Shown in pieces: positions 47,083-61,166 of a stretch of DNA of 64,000 nt (the stretch's first letter is position 1; each line of letters begins with the position of its first letter). The position numbers and the translations under genes were made by a program. Below the pieces are notes generated by a model that saw nothing but the letters and a program-made list of their open reading frames with translations, was not told the DNA's origin and made no database searches. The stretch covers positions 1 to 64,000 of the forward strand of contig JAECUM010016751.1 of assembly GCA_016617855.1 (NCBI GenBank). The letters are read 5' to 3'. Source of the DNA: Megalonaias nervosa. Taxonomy: Eukaryota; Mollusca; Bivalvia; Unionida; Unionidae.

Positions 47083-47565
47083 TTTTCATTCTTCATGACT
47101 CATGAATCCTGTAAAATAAAAAGTTCGATTCTTATAATTACTGACATTTATTAAAATAATACCGGATCTCAAGAAATAAATAATAACTATCTTTGAACTG
47201 TGGTTTGCAAAAGCTTAGAAGAAAGGTGCGTTAATAATTAATAGTTCCTTTTTGGTGTTATAAACTGAGAACTTCTAGTTTTTCTGCATCAAATGATGTG
47301 ATGCTAACAAATTGAAATATCCGATACAAAGCCTTGGTAAAAATGTATAATTATTTACATGTATCACCCATTTATATGTGAAATTAAGCAGCTGTAAGAT
47401 CATACAATTCCGAAGGCAACAACCCGTTTATTACTTGGATGAACAAACTGTTCAATGTTAGCAACTGAAATGATATTTAATAAAGGGAAAAAACCAAGAA
47501 ATGCCGTTTTAGCAACAAAAATTAAAAACTGATGTCAACAATAAAAGTTTGCAAACTTCAAACAT
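47083..47565. other. No feature seen
   Basis: AT-rich sequence. Confidence 0.6.
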
Positions 47566-47642
47566 CAATTACTCGAATACTCGCATCATTCAAATCAGTC
47601 ACTCCAATTACTCGAATACCCGACATCATTCAAATGTCTCAC
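47566..47642. repeat. 39-bp tandem duplication
   Basis: CAATTACTCGAATACTCGCA and CAATTACTCGAATACCCGAC begin two copies 39 bp apart. Confidence 0.9.
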
Positions 47643-49056
47643 ACAGGTTATGAAAACACATTTATGTATGCAACCTTGTAAACCTCTATTGAAAATCTGA
47701 ATCAGATACTTGGCTCTACTGTATGTGCACCATTTATTAGTTTCCCTTATCTTATTGTTATTATTTTAGTGTTATATGTATATGTCTTCTTTTGAAATGA
47801 ATGTGAAAGACTGTACTGTACACCAGCTTTGAATCAAATCTTACTTCAGAAAAAAATAAATCACTCTCTTCTAGCATGGACAAAAGCCTAAATGTGCATT
47901 TATCTTTACCTAGGAGATCGAAAATAGTAATTTAAGAGTCTAATTCCAAAATGTATAGGTACAAGAAAATTAATAATGTAATCCTTTTATGCGGACGTGA
48001 AAGAGAGCAACACCTCCTTTAACTGAGCCAATTACAACTCATTGTGCTAATCAATCGTACCATGTATTCAGAAGCAGCTACGTGGTTTTGATGTCAAAAG
48101 AAATAATAAATCCCGAAGAATAATGTTCGGTTCTTACAGACCTTGACACGCAAATAGTTTAAATATCGGTTTTAAGATGCGTTACAGCGGAAGACGTAAA
48201 TTGTAGGATGGTTGACATTATTGAGATTTTACAAATATTATCCTCTTGCATGAACTATCCAAGTAATTGAAAAGCTATTACCATTTATGCAATTTCTAAT
48301 GATGGAAAACTCCGTCTAACTTCCCATTTGGTTACAAACATTGCGTTCAGTCTACTAGGAAAGCGATATTGACAATACTGGGTTCTAATGAGTCAACGAT
48401 CGTCATAACATAACAGAAAACACGAGAAAGTTTGAGGATTCGTGCAAGTCCTTGACTACTTTGAAGGTTATATATGTATGCATGCAACATACTGACGAAC
48501 TTTTGCTTTTAGGATTTCTGATTGATTTGAAAACCAATGTGTTAAAATGTTGGTTAGAACGACAGTGTAGGCCAAATTTAATATTTTCGACATGTAAATA
48601 CACTGTTATGGAACTAAGCACATATACTTCAGAAACTTTTGCTAGTTTTCCTAGCGTTCAACAAATAGTTGGAAATAAAGAAGTAATTTGAGAGTAAGTA
48701 AGATTGATGGTGTAGAGGCAGACCGCGGATCCAGTACAAGTGCAGTACAACACAAGCAGTCTATCTGAAAGTTGAAGGCAAACCTACGCATCTTATCAAA
48801 AACGAATTATAATTAGCATTCCAGCATAAAATCTTTTTTTTTTTTTTTCTTCTAAAACTGATAACTTTTACTAATATTTAAATTTACTATTGTATTTCTG
48901 CATTTTGAAGCTGTCTGGAATGCTAGGGAGGTTGGTTGGTTCATAAAGTATAAATTTAGAACATTAGGACTCCTGGATTTATTACAACGGTGATAATGAA
49001 AAGAAAAATAGAAGATACAGGTGAGAAACATCTTTATCTCTTCACTATCCATCAAT
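47643..49056. other. No feature seen
   Basis: AT-rich sequence; plus- and minus-strand frames near 48.5 kb are unrecognised. Confidence 0.6.
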
Positions 49057-49461
49057 CTGAAATATGTACATCATGTCGGATTTTCTAGTATGTGCGTTAG
49101 TTATAAAAACTGAAATATGTACATAGCTGTAAAAACTGAAATATGTATATCATGTCGGATTTTCTAGTACGTGCGTTAGCTGTAAAAACTGAAATATGTA
49201 CATCATGTCGGATTTTCTAGTATATGCGTTCGCTGCAAGAACTAAAATATGTACATCATGTCGGATTTTCTAACATGTGCTTTTGCTGTAGAAACTGAAC
49301 TATGTATACTATTTTGTTGGAGTTTCTAGTATTGGTATTTGCTGTAAGAACTGAAATATGTATATCATTATGTCAGATTTTATAGTCTGGGCGTTCGTTG
49401 TCAGAACTGAAATAAGCATATAATTTAGTCAGATTTTATAATATGAGCGTTCGCCGTAAGA

Positions 49462-49543
<82 letters not shown>

Positions 49544-49760
49544 CATTGGGTCGGATTTCCAAGGATGGACGTTCGCTGTTAAACTGAAAATCTGTAAATC
49601 ATTATGTTGTATCTTCTATCACGGTCGTTAGCTGTAAGAACTGAAATCTGTACCTCATTTTGTCGGATTTTCCAGTGTGGGCGATCGCTGTAAGAACTGA
49701 TATATGTACATCATTTGGTCTGATTTTCTAACATGTGCTTTCACTGTTCAAACTGAATGG
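49057..49760. repeat. 53-57-bp minisatellite with an internal TA array
   Basis: The unit CTGAAATATGTACATCATGT, CGGATTTTCTAGTATGTGCG, TTCGCTGTAAGAA recurs about 11 times with one 26-bp partial unit (49110-49135). At about 49468-49536 a TA run of roughly 34 units has expanded from the TATGTATAT segment of one unit; normal units resume after it. Confidence 0.95.
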
Positions 49761-51920
<2,160 letters not shown>

Positions 51921-52085
51921 TATACAGTTCATTTGCTGTTCTATGCAGTCCAAAAGCCGTTATATGCAGTGCAGTTGTCATTATATGCAATCCATTTATC
52001 ATTATATGCAGTGCAATCACCTTTATATGCAATTAAAATATCGTTATATCCAGTTAAAATACCGTTATATGCAGTGCAAAATAAG
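51921..52085. repeat. 21-bp minisatellite, about 8 copies
   Basis: The unit ATATGCAGTGCAATTATCGT plus one base recurs every 21 bp (7 codons), so one frame stays open and encodes a periodic LYAVQ-x-x peptide inside a 103-codon frame (51807-52118). This is most likely a repeat artefact. Confidence 0.9.
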
Positions 52086-52268
52086 CAGTTCAGGTTTTCT
52101 TTATTTACAAGTCTTTAAATTCTTCACTCACAATAAAATAAAAATTGTTTTTCATTTGTCCTCTTTTATTGATGTGAACTTGGTACCCATTTTGTCCAAA
52201 TAAAATCATATAAATTTGCACCGTTCATGATGAATAGCAAAGACTGAAAACCTTAGATTGGTTTAAAG

Positions 52269-52445
52269 CAGGGGTCTCAAACTCAAACTACCCTGAGGGC
52301 CGCATGAGGGCATTTTCTATGACCCAAGGGCCGCACCACCTTAGTTTTCTCTCATGACACCTTGTGACGCCAATCATTTTGCGGGCCACAGGATACGGCT
52401 TGGCGGGCCGCGTGCGGTCCGCGGGCCGCTTGATTGAGACCCCTG
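52269..52445. mobile_element. hAT-type MITE with perfect 8-bp target duplication
   Basis: The element starts CAGGGGTCTCAAACTCAAAC and ends TTGAGACCCCTG, giving a 12-bp perfect terminal inverted repeat (CAGGGGTCTCAA). GTTTAAAG flanks it at 52261-52268 and 52446-52453. Length is 177 bp, strikingly GC-rich (GGGCCGCACCACC, GCGGGCCGCGTGCGGTCCGC) against AT-rich surroundings. It has no coding capacity and would need a hAT transposase supplied in trans. I recognise this end sequence from non-autonomous hAT elements in several animal groups. Confidence 0.96.
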
Positions 52446-52484
52446 GTTTAAAGTGTCTACAGCGCAGCGTACACATGGAACCTT

Positions 52485-52548
52485 GATCTTGTAATGGTCT
52501 TACCGTAAAGTTTCTCTTGTAATGGTCTTACCGTAAAGTTTCTCTTGT
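52485..52548. repeat. 28-bp tandem duplication
   Basis: GTAATGGTCTTACCGTAAAG plus TTTCTCTT occurs twice in perfect tandem next to the hAT MITE. Confidence 0.95.
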
Positions 52549-54500
52549 TCGATTCACATTGATTTTTTCAGGATTACGTTAGAACTACCGTCCTTACAGT
52601 CATGCTGCCATGACGGCCTGATCCATTCTGCTAGGTAAAGTAGGATTTTTTTAAAAAAAAATGTATATTTTGAAGATAAAAGTTTTATTCTGCCCTGACA
52701 CTCACGTGGAAAACTGATTGCCAACTTTTCCTTCTTTACATAGCTTTGTAGAGGATTATAATGTTTCGTTTTTATTTCCTTTCCGGTTTTCCTTTTTTTT
52801 TTTTCTTTTGCTAAGATATCGAGATTTTCTTACTACTGTGATAAAGTTTCAAAGGCCTATGGTCTGATACAAAGTTTAAGATCAACCTTGGAAAAATGTA
52901 GCCTTTATCATGAGTTGTCTCAAAAGATAAATGTTTATTTTTGTTATAGAAAAGTATACCTTTTTATATTATGCGTGATTGGGTTTCGTGAGCTGGTGGC
53001 ATTTAACAATGATACGGACCACAGAACCTTGAATAGTAGATTGTACCAGCTTTTGTGCTAAGAGTTAGTATATTTGTGTATTTGTTAACCTTCGAACGTT
53101 GACTTAATTAAGTAGACAGGGTCACGTACGACCAACAAAGCTCTTATTGTTGCCCAGTACTTTCTGGACAGAATTGATGGTCAATATCTTTAAGCCAAAT
53201 CGATTATTCGGACTGTCCCCTAAAATCGTTTTAGGAAACTCTTAGTACACGTATTATTTGTACAAGAATAAAATACATATTGGATGCCATGAACTGAAAT
53301 GAATGGTGATTTTTCGAAACACGTCAGGGTTTGAAAACATATTCACTTTTGTTTACTAATTAACGACATATGAGTATTCGTGCAGGCCAGTGTTTCATTA
53401 AACGCGTGATGCACGTTAATAAACTGTTACTATGGTATTTTTAAAAAAAATAAAATACATGACTTGTCAAAGTTTACGTTCAAGCTGCATTTGTATGGGT
53501 CTGCGTTAGTGATCTGTCTATATCTTACAATTTTGTTGCATGAGTTTAAAAAGAAAACAAAATGCAGCCTTCAACAAGACCTAACCATTTTGATTTTCAC
53601 CTCCATCGATAATTATTTACTTCATATCTTCTGTTTGTCTTTCCACAACTGGTCCTAATTTCTCTTGCAGCTCACACGATTCAGTATTATTCAGTTAGGT
53701 TGATGCTTCTTGTCGAATGAATTCACTAATTCATCCGTTCGTATCTTTTTATGCATTTACATTCACAAGCTTGGATCCTGTTCTTAACAACGAGGCAGTC
53801 TCTGAGTTGATGATATTTGGAATGAAGTCGCTTAACGGCAGCTACTACTATGTGCGACAATAATTCTGCCGTTCAAGAGTAAAGGCAAATATAAAACCAG
53901 TACCTTGGCTACATCATGATGTATGAATCCAGTTTTGAGATTAGATGTAGTGTCTTTGACTTCCTTCAATTATATTCCAGTCGGATTATATACATCATAT
54001 CTTCCTTATGGCCACATTTTGCTTCGGTCACGCGTTTCGCATTCAAATGCACTGTGTATATTCCCTGCATAACTTTATTTATATTTTCGCGAAATAATCT
54101 GGCATGATCTTACTAATTCTCCGTAGGCTGTAATGCTCAAGTAAATCAGGAATGTGATAATGTATGACACCGAAACATATCTGTGAAGTCAGATAAATCA
54201 GCGGCCAGTTAAACTGGTAAGTATCTAAAATGTACGATATTTTATTGCCGGCACTTTATCTAGGCCTATCACACGATTTAAAAAATAGGTGACACCTGAT
54301 TGCACAAATCCGCTGTAATTAAATGTTAATGAGTCGCATCCCCTATTTTATTTGCTTGGATCATGCGATAATACTTGAGCGTCCCTGGATATTGTCATGT
54401 GATTGTGATTGACGGAAGAAAACCTCAAAATTTTACAATTGTCTGAGAATACTACTAGGGGTCACCTCTAGAAAGTGAAGAAATATTATCCTCCACTTTT
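52549..54500. other. No feature seen
   Basis: AT-rich sequence with homopolymer runs. Several short open frames are unrecognised. GGTAAGTATCTAAAATGTAC at 54217-54236 weakly resembles part of repeat R3 but is too short to call. Confidence 0.55.
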
Positions 54501-54504
54501 AAAA

Positions 54505-54533
54505 TTGTTGTTGTTGTTGGTGGTGGTGGTAGT

Positions 54534-54575
<42 letters not shown>
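54505..54575. repeat. GTT/GGT/GT compound microsatellite
   Basis: TTG units pass into GGT units and then into about 20 GT units. Confidence 0.97.
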
Positions 54576-54577
<2 letters not shown>

Positions 54578-54621
54578 GAATCAATAGTGAAGTGAAGTGA
54601 TTCGACCGAACACTCAACAAC

Positions 54622-55090
54622 TGTTATATACCTCGGAGATACTGAAAGCTAACAGATGAAGTTGTTTGCATTGGCACCGTGTTCAATATGTTCAATATTG
54701 AAAATGTTGGCACACTGGTATGCAGCTTTTTTGTATTGTGACTGAAATTTATTTGCATGTGGTAATTATGCAAGTTTATGCACTAGATAGAACAGACTAC
54801 TGTCCAAACGGTTGCTATCCCTCATGTGCTCGAAAAATGTGTCTGAACTAGTACAAAGTACAACAACTTTAGCAGTTATTAAAATAGGGTAAACGAATTT
54901 TGTTTATTCAGTACCGATGTAATTGAAGCAAAATGTCTTTCCCAGTAATATACCACGGTAGCGGACCCAGGCTGTTCTGATGGCAGGATTGGAAATGGAG
55001 CTACGAGGTTGTTGGGTTTTTTTAAATATTTTTTGGGGGTGGCTGGGTGGATTTAAATGTGCACATATGAAGTAAGACCAAGCTGTATAA
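54622..55090 (+). repeat. Dispersed repeat R4, copy 1
   Basis: Aligns in order with 56999-57440. Shared blocks: CTGTTATATACCTCGGAGAT, ATGAAGTTGTTT, CTGAAATTTATTTGCATGTG followed by GTAATTAT, ATGTGCTCGAAAAATG, CTGAACTAGTACAAAGTACA, and later CCAAGCTGTATA. No open frame of interest; family unknown. Confidence 0.7.
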
Positions 55091-55507
55091 TCATGTGAGG
55101 GTGGTTGATATATATGACCCCCCCCTCCCAACTATTATAGTACATTGACTATCTTATCTATGAGATGATCGAACATGGTCTTATTGCCCGGCTCGGGCAG
55201 TCAATAAAATAAAAAATATGAAATTAATGGATGGAATAACATAGATCTGAGCAAAGATATAGAATAGATCAATTGAACAACACGAGCCCCGTGTGTAAAA
55301 TATAACAATTTAATTAATTACATAAACAAAATGAAATTGAACATGTCATTTCAATGATACACTTTCTCTTAGAAACATAATTAACAAATTTACAGAAAAT
55401 GCAATTAGTCGTTCTGTTTATACCGATAAATCAAATTTCTTCATAGAATCGAGTGAATGACGGAACTTAAATTGCCGGTATATCACCATATTCTGGTTGC
55501 TTCTGGC

Positions 55508-55566
<59 letters not shown>

Positions 55567-56104
55567 CGGGTCTCTCAAATTCTTCCGGAACCCCGTCACT
55601 TGGAAGATTTAACGAGAAATACTTGTTAATACTTGTTATTTTCCGGAACTAAAATCTGATTTCCCACAGAAACTTGGACTGACTAATTTCGCGAGGGAAA
55701 TTACTTAAAACTTTAACCGCCAACAGTTTAACACTCCCATCGAAGTCAGAATAATTCTCTCTAGTCCGCCATTGTTAATAACTATTCCGGAAAATATCAT
55801 TTTATGATATTTACTTTCAGATGGTACAAATTGTCTCTGGATTGTCTCTACTTTGTCGCGCTCCACTATTTGACCTTGCGTTAATATCTCTCTCTTCTGT
55901 CTGATTTACTGTTATACAATTGAAATTGAAATTCACTCATGCCCTACCCCACTCCTCAACAGAGCATATCTCACCCTTCGCAGGCAGCAATTTGTTGTGA
56001 ACCTAGCACAAACATCAAAGTTAATTGTTACGTGTCACTCTTACCACGACACAATATGCTGCGAGAGCACATAAAAGCTTTTGCCCCCTTACAATTTTAC
56101 GACA
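55091..56104. other. AT-rich; TC microsatellite at 55509-55561
   Basis: About 26 TC units are the only clear structure. A plus-strand open frame (55939-56169) is unrecognised. Confidence 0.6.
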
Positions 56105-56780
56105 CAAATTACACCCATCAGTTATACACCAAAATAAAGGTAATTAAAATTTATTATAACAACACCTGACATATATAAGATCTTTTCAAAACGCCAAGAT
56201 AACCAATGAGGAGAACGTGGGAAGTTCTTTTTTTCTTTACAATTAGAACCTTATGCAAATTACAAAAATGTAGAACGCCAGCTTAAAACGAGTATGAATA
56301 TTTCTATAATTACTGTTCTCTGTTTGCTATCATTGTCTATTAATTTCTCAACAAATGGTACTTTAATATTGATGTTATGTGTGAAAATAAGCTAATAATG
56401 CCTATTTTTTTCTGGCTTAAATAATATGCCTTGTGTGTGAAATGACCTTAATTATGGGGAAATTAGAAGCATTGAGCACACAAGTAAAGTCAACTTAAAT
56501 TTAAAACTGTTGGATTAAGTGAAAGAAACAATAGTAAATATGTTTCTTTTTATTCTTTTGTAACAAGATTAAGGAACGAGGACGACAAAGCAGTCTCGTT
56601 CTTTTCTAAATACTAGTGTTAGACCAAGAAGCTAATGTTTTATACTTTGACCTCCGTGGAACTTGATTTCTTCCATGTTCAAACTGTAAACTGTACTTGT
56701 GACATCTCAAGAAATATTGTAGCAAATTTCATGTCTTTAAGCACAGCGTTGGTTGCTATGCTTAACCAATGCAATGTGCA
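56105..56780 (-). repeat. Dispersed repeat R2, minus-strand copy
   Basis: Read on the minus strand it follows 29945-30665 in order: ACATGAAATTTGCTACA, TTGAGATGTCAC, GAGGTCAAAG, TCTAACACTAG, AACAGTTTTAAATTTAAGTT, CATAATTAAGGTCATTTCAC, AAGGCATATTAT, GCGTTCTACA, TTTGCATAAGGTT, TTCTCCTCATTGGTTAT and CTTTATTTTGGTGTATAACT. This shows R2 is a dispersed family and not only a local tandem repeat. The match stops near GTGTAATTTGTG at about 56105. Confidence 0.78.
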
Positions 56781-56998
56781 GCTTTAAAATAGCTCACTTT
56801 TCATCAAGGATGGGGATGGGACTTGTGCGGACCTTTGCTTCTAAGGAATGATCTTGTGTGGAACAAATACATGAGAACTATTCGGCAAGGTTGTTAAGAT
56901 GCTTGCAGCCTAAATGTTTCAGCTATACAACCAAGATTAACCACAGTTAAATCATACAATAATCATACACAGCTGGTCATTATGGTAGCACTCCATAG
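56781..56998. other. No feature seen
   Basis: Spacer between R2 and R4 copies. Confidence 0.5.
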
Positions 56999-57440
56999 CT
57001 GTTACGTACTTCTGAGATAGGGATCACTATAGGATGAAGTTGTTTTTCTTTTGAAGCTGGCAATGTGAAGAGAATGTTGTCATAACGGAATACTGCTTAC
57101 ATGTACTGTCGCTGAAATTTCTTTACTTATGGTAATTATTCCAACCTATTCCCTATCTAAAGCAGACAACAGATAAAATGGTTCATCCCATGTGTTCGAA
57201 AAATTGCCTGAACTAGTCCAATGTACACGAGCAATTATAAAAATAGACAAAAGGAATTTTGTCAGAGTAGGTAGTATCAGATTCTAAAAGCGTGATGAAT
57301 GAATTACAAAATATAAAATATTAAATAGAGTTTGTCGGCTAAATGTTTACAATTTACCGTTGAAGTGTAGGAAGTAAAACTGACCTCACCGAGCTAGTAG
57401 TTTGTAATAATGCACATCTATGGTAAGCCCAAACTGTATA
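56999..57440 (+). repeat. Dispersed repeat R4, copy 2
   Basis: Counterpart of 54622-55090: AGCTGTTACGTACTTCTGAG, GATGAAGTTGTTT, CTGAAATTTCTTTACTTATG, ATGTGTTCGAAAAATTGCCT, GAACTAGTCCAATGTACA and CCAAACTGTATA in the same order. The two copies are strongly diverged. Confidence 0.7.
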
Positions 57441-57717
57441 CTCTATAACCATAATTACAACCATTAAACATGTACCAAAATAAATGGAATTAAAATTATT
57501 TTGTATATCTATATTGTGTATTTAATTTTTATCCGTGATTGTAGATTGCATTGATCATTTGTAAACAACATATTACATATCTTCTTTGTATCCATGATTA
57601 TAGATCATATTTTAAGACCATTCAAGCTATTAATATGTTGTTTACTTTGACTTTAATTTTAAACCCAGCCTTGATAACATGTTTACAGTTTGGGGTAATT
57701 TTCCATTGATAGGATTG
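57441..57717. other. No feature seen
   Basis: Short AT-rich spacer. Confidence 0.55.
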
Positions 57718-57792
57718 AGTATTGCGACATAAATCATGTAGAGAGGTATTGCGACATAGAATAAGCAGGAATGTATTGCGACACAGAGTCAT
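57718..57792. repeat. About 29-bp tandem repeat, 2.5 copies
   Basis: GTATTGCGACATAAATCATG, GTATTGCGACATAGAATAAG and GTATTGCGACACAGAGTCAT begin successive diverged units. Confidence 0.85.
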
Positions 57793-57879
57793 AATAAAGT
57801 CAAGCAAATTTGTATCAGGAGTAAGAAGTGAAATTGTTTTTATTCCTATTCCTATCACTGTTCGTGTTTTATTTTCAGA

Positions 57880-58270
57880 GTGTAGAGGTATTTAATACTG
57901 TGTTTAGATTTAATTTGAGAGGAATCGTTTATTTAAATTATACATTGGAATTACAAAGTGCTCATATGACTGTATAAACAACACTCGTTTGGAATTATTG
58001 CGAATTCATTCTGGATTACGTCATTGTGATGCAACAATATTTTGGTCACTTCAGCACATTTAAGGCTATTAGTACATCATCACATTCAAGAGCTGGAATC
58101 CATTCGGAATACTCTATTCTTTTAGGCTCGTAACAGAACTTTTGAGATTATCTTGGACTTAATTGACGATACTGTAAGATCCTTTAAAATGTTCATTATA
58201 TGACTTAGATAATTAAATTATTTGTTAAGTTTTAAAAACACTTGTTGGTTTCAATTATTTCTTTTACTTA
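57880..58270 (+). repeat. Dispersed repeat R1, copy 2
   Basis: Counterpart of 24295-24700 with the same block order (GTTTAGATTTAATTTGAGAG, TTTAAATTATACATTGGAAT, GAATTCATTCTGGATTACGT, CAGCACATTTAAG, CCATTCGGAATACTC, AGATAATTAAATTATTTGTT). The first block also resembles a short stretch at about 13263-13287, just before Penelope copy 1. Confidence 0.7.
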
Positions 58271-58330
58271 TTTTAAGACCATCCGATCGTAACAAATGTT
58301 CTTTAGACAATACCTAATATGTACAAAAGT

Positions 58331-58401
58331 TGGGGGGGGGGGGCGGTTGAGGGGGGGGGTTTGTTTGTTTGTTTGTTGGTTTGTTTTGTTTTGTTTTGTT
58401 T
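58331..58401. repeat. G-run and TTTG/TTTTG simple repeat
   Basis: Two G-runs separated by CGGTTGA, then TTTG units changing to TTTTG. The G-runs could form a quadruplex. Confidence 0.93.
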
Positions 58402-58404
58402 ATT

Positions 58405-58530
58405 TAAGTAGCCGGGAAAACCAGTGAGGAAAACTTGGGGAAAATCTTTTTCTTTAAAAATCAAACCATTTGAAAAGTACGAAACTGTAGAGCGCAACCA
58501 TTGTGCATAATTCAAAATATTCATACCTAT
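58405..58530 (-). repeat. Dispersed repeat R2, short minus-strand copy
   Basis: On the minus strand: GCGCTCTACAGTTTCGTACT, TTTCAAATGGTTTGATTTTT, AAAGAAAAAGATTTTCCCC and AGTTTTCCTCACTGGTTTTC. This is block B of R2 only. Confidence 0.75.
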
Positions 58531-58599
58531 CATGTATAGATTCTCGCTTAATTGCGTCACGTGTCACGTGACAAAATCCACGGACACTGAAGTGGAGTC

Positions 58600-58860
58600 A
58601 GATGACTAAAGAAACTGAAACTTTCTAACGACCGAATGAGCTAAATCCGCATCAAATTGGTTGCTGTATCTAATGGAACATTGCCACGAAATTCGAAGTG
58701 GACACGGGAGGTAGGGGGTATGCTATTCCTCTGTACATATCGTCGAAATGATCCTTCAGCCCATTGTAACTGCAGATCCGCGAGAAATACGTGTCGGTGT
58801 CAAATACGTACCCTAATCTATTGCGGACAAGTTTGTCTGCACCAGTTGCACGATTTAATG
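58600..58860 (+). repeat. Dispersed repeat R3, copy 2
   Basis: Counterpart of 38490-38760: ACGAAATTCGAAGTGGACAC, GGTATGCTATTCCT, CCTTCAGCCCATTGTAACT, CCGCGAGAAATACG, GTACCCTAATCTATTGCGGA and TTTGTCTGC. Confidence 0.6.
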
Positions 58861-59204
58861 AATGTGCTAGATCAGTCCGTAGACCGTCTGTCAGTATCAG
58901 TATAGGTTTGGGAGTTGAGTTGTTTTATTTGTATATGTATGGTTTCTTTCCAGCTAATATTTTAAGCTGATTAAACTTTCTTTTGACAAGGTGTTTCAGG
59001 CCTTAGTTTATTAAAACGTTAAAACCATAAATTATTTACATTTTAAGGTACGTCCAATGTTTTAACAAATATACTACTTATGCGTTTTGTCATGAGAAAA
59101 CATAATTTTTAACTTGTCAAGATAATACTGGTTAAAAGAAAGACAAATCTAGGAATCCGCAGAAAGTGCCAATCACTTTTTACTCCATTATGCGCCACTA
59201 TAAC
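58861..59204. other. No feature seen
   Basis: AT-rich sequence. Confidence 0.6.
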
Positions 59205-59345
59205 CGTATATACTCGCTTGTAAGTTGAGTCAAATTGCAGACAACGAGATATTGATCTCCAGTAGCATACTGATCCTGCAAATCAGTGTCTATGTTGTTT
59301 GTTCAGTATATACTGTACTTTTACTTAGTCCAAATAACTATCTAC
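59205..59345. mobile_element. MITE-like repeat, copy 3
   Basis: Starts ACCGTATATACTCGCTTGTA, then GTTGAGTCAAATTGCAGACA, CTGCAAATCAGTGTCTATGT and TACTTTTACTTAGTCC. Same order as the 46305 and 35155 copies, more diverged. Confidence 0.55.
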
Positions 59346-59854
59346 GTCCTACTTTATTTCCTATAATACAAGCACAATTCCTTTCACTATAATGTTTCCG
59401 ACTTTTCAGCAGAGTTTGCTTCAGTATGATTGGGACTTTGTTGTGGAAGCAGACTTAATTTCCGATGTAAATAGATAAAAAAACATTTTCATTATCAGCT
59501 ATGTGTCATAAGGTACAATGCAATTCGTTCTTCAAATACTTCACCACATAGCTCTACATAATTGAAGCAAAAAACATTTGCACGAGGAATACCCATTATC
59601 CACGCATTCGGCCGCTTTTTGTGTTAGACCTGGTCGAAAAATATTATTCCCTAGAAATGATTGTACACTGTCTCCTTTACTGTTTCTACAGATTCTGCTT
59701 ATTGAACTATTGAAAGTACAGATAAACACTTCGTGTCAAGATTTTCTTAGCAAACTAATAGCTACAAATAAAACCGTTTTCAATTCAGAGTTATGCATGG
59801 ATACACGCACCTGACAGTTTTAATCTTTTTAACTGTGATATGTTTTCTTACTAG
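59346..59854. other. No gene supported
   Basis: Open frames on both strands at 59541-59814 are short and unrecognised. Confidence 0.5.
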
Positions 59855-59865
59855 AACAGAGTTTG

Positions 59866-60034
59866 TTGTTGTTGTTGTTGTTGTTGTGGGGCTTAACGCC
59901 ATTTTTCTGCACACGATAGGCTATACATGGCGGCCAGTATTAATGGTGGAGGAAGAAACCGGGAAATCCGCGGAAAGAACCACCGACCCACGAGAAGCTA
60001 CTGGCAAGCTTTCTCACATATCCACATTCGCCGA
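59866..60034 (-). mobile_element. 5'-truncated SINE, minus strand
   Basis: Reverse complement reads CGGCGAATGTGGATATGTGA, GAAAGCTTGCCAGTAGCTTC, TCGTGGGTCGGTGGTTC, TCTTCCTCCACC, ATACTGGCCGCCATGTATAG and GGCGTTAAGCCCC, then a CAA tail (GTT run on the plus strand). AACAGAGTTTG occurs at 59855-59865 and 60035-60045, an 11-bp target duplication. It lacks most of the tRNA-like head. The plus-strand open frame across it is an artefact. Confidence 0.93.
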
Positions 60035-60045
60035 AACAGAGTTTG

Positions 60046-61166
60046 TCATCTCTGATCTAGAGTAAACATATCGGACACAAATGATACCGAGTTTCGATTC
60101 TGCAGTTCGTCCAAAATAATTGATTTTATATACACATATTAACCTTTAAGACGTAGAACCTGATTCTGTTATGTTAGGGTGTATGTTGTCTGTGGTTGGA
60201 TCGGACTTGCACACCATCTTTTCTTGTAAGAATCATCAACTCTAGCCGAATATACCATAACATAAATCTCATGTGATACTGGAAGATTTATGGTAAAACA
60301 AGGTTATATTTCATTTCTATGGACATTAATGTAAATATTGTGCGTAAAATTTACTGCTGTGACACTTGAAATATAGCAGTACGATTTATTATTAAGGATG
60401 CAATGTAAATATTGTACCAAAGTATTTGTCACTTATTTACTTGTATCTTTTCTAAAGTTTGTTGTTTATTTGTTCTGTTTGTTTGATTGTTTGTTTGTTT
60501 CGGGGGGTGAGGGTGTTGTTCCATTATGATTTTTATCGAAGTATTTGTCACTTATTTGCTTATGTTTATTTTTTTATTTTCTTTCTTTGCGTTCGAAGGT
60601 TTGCGTTCCATTATGACATGAAGTCTTTACAATAAGAAAACGTTTGGACGCACAATGTATGTTTCGTATTTAACAGTGGTCTTCACGTTCTTAATTGGTT
60701 TATATAATTGTTCCACTTTCCACGTGTGATTGCAAGACAAATTCCATTTAATACGGGACTTTCTTGATTATGTTGAATTCAGCTAAAAGAGATGATCAGA
60801 AATCTCTCTAATCTGTTATTTTCATTGCTTAATACTCTGTGAGCGTATGTTTACTTTCTGACTGATCCACTTCTCTTTCTATATCAAGTTTACAAGCGAT
60901 GTCCAAAACAATCGTGTGTGTCGGTAATCCATTACTATTATGGAATCTGTTGAATTTGGTATGCTAATTGGTTATTTGCTACCAACGTAGTACAGATTAA
61001 ATTCGACCAAGGAATCAACGATCACGTCATAACGTTTGCGGCCTTTAATCCATATTTCTATCCTGACCGAGAGGAGTGTTGGATGGGTGGGAGCTTCATT
61101 CCATAAGGAGATAAAGAAAGAAGAAAAAAGAGAGAAAGAAAGAAATAAAATCTAGGAATGGGACAT
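60046..61166. other. No gene; TTTG run and purine tract
   Basis: A short GTTT/TTTG run is at 60465-60500 and an AGAAAG-rich purine tract at 61102-61150. Nothing else is seen. Confidence 0.6.

Noticed and set aside
46805..47089. A repeat-protein gene on the minus strand
   Set aside because: The 72-bp tandem unit is a multiple of three, which keeps the frame open; there is no homology.
58331..58356. A regulatory G-quadruplex
   Set aside because: The G-runs belong to a simple-repeat tract and nothing ties them to a gene; kept only as a repeat.
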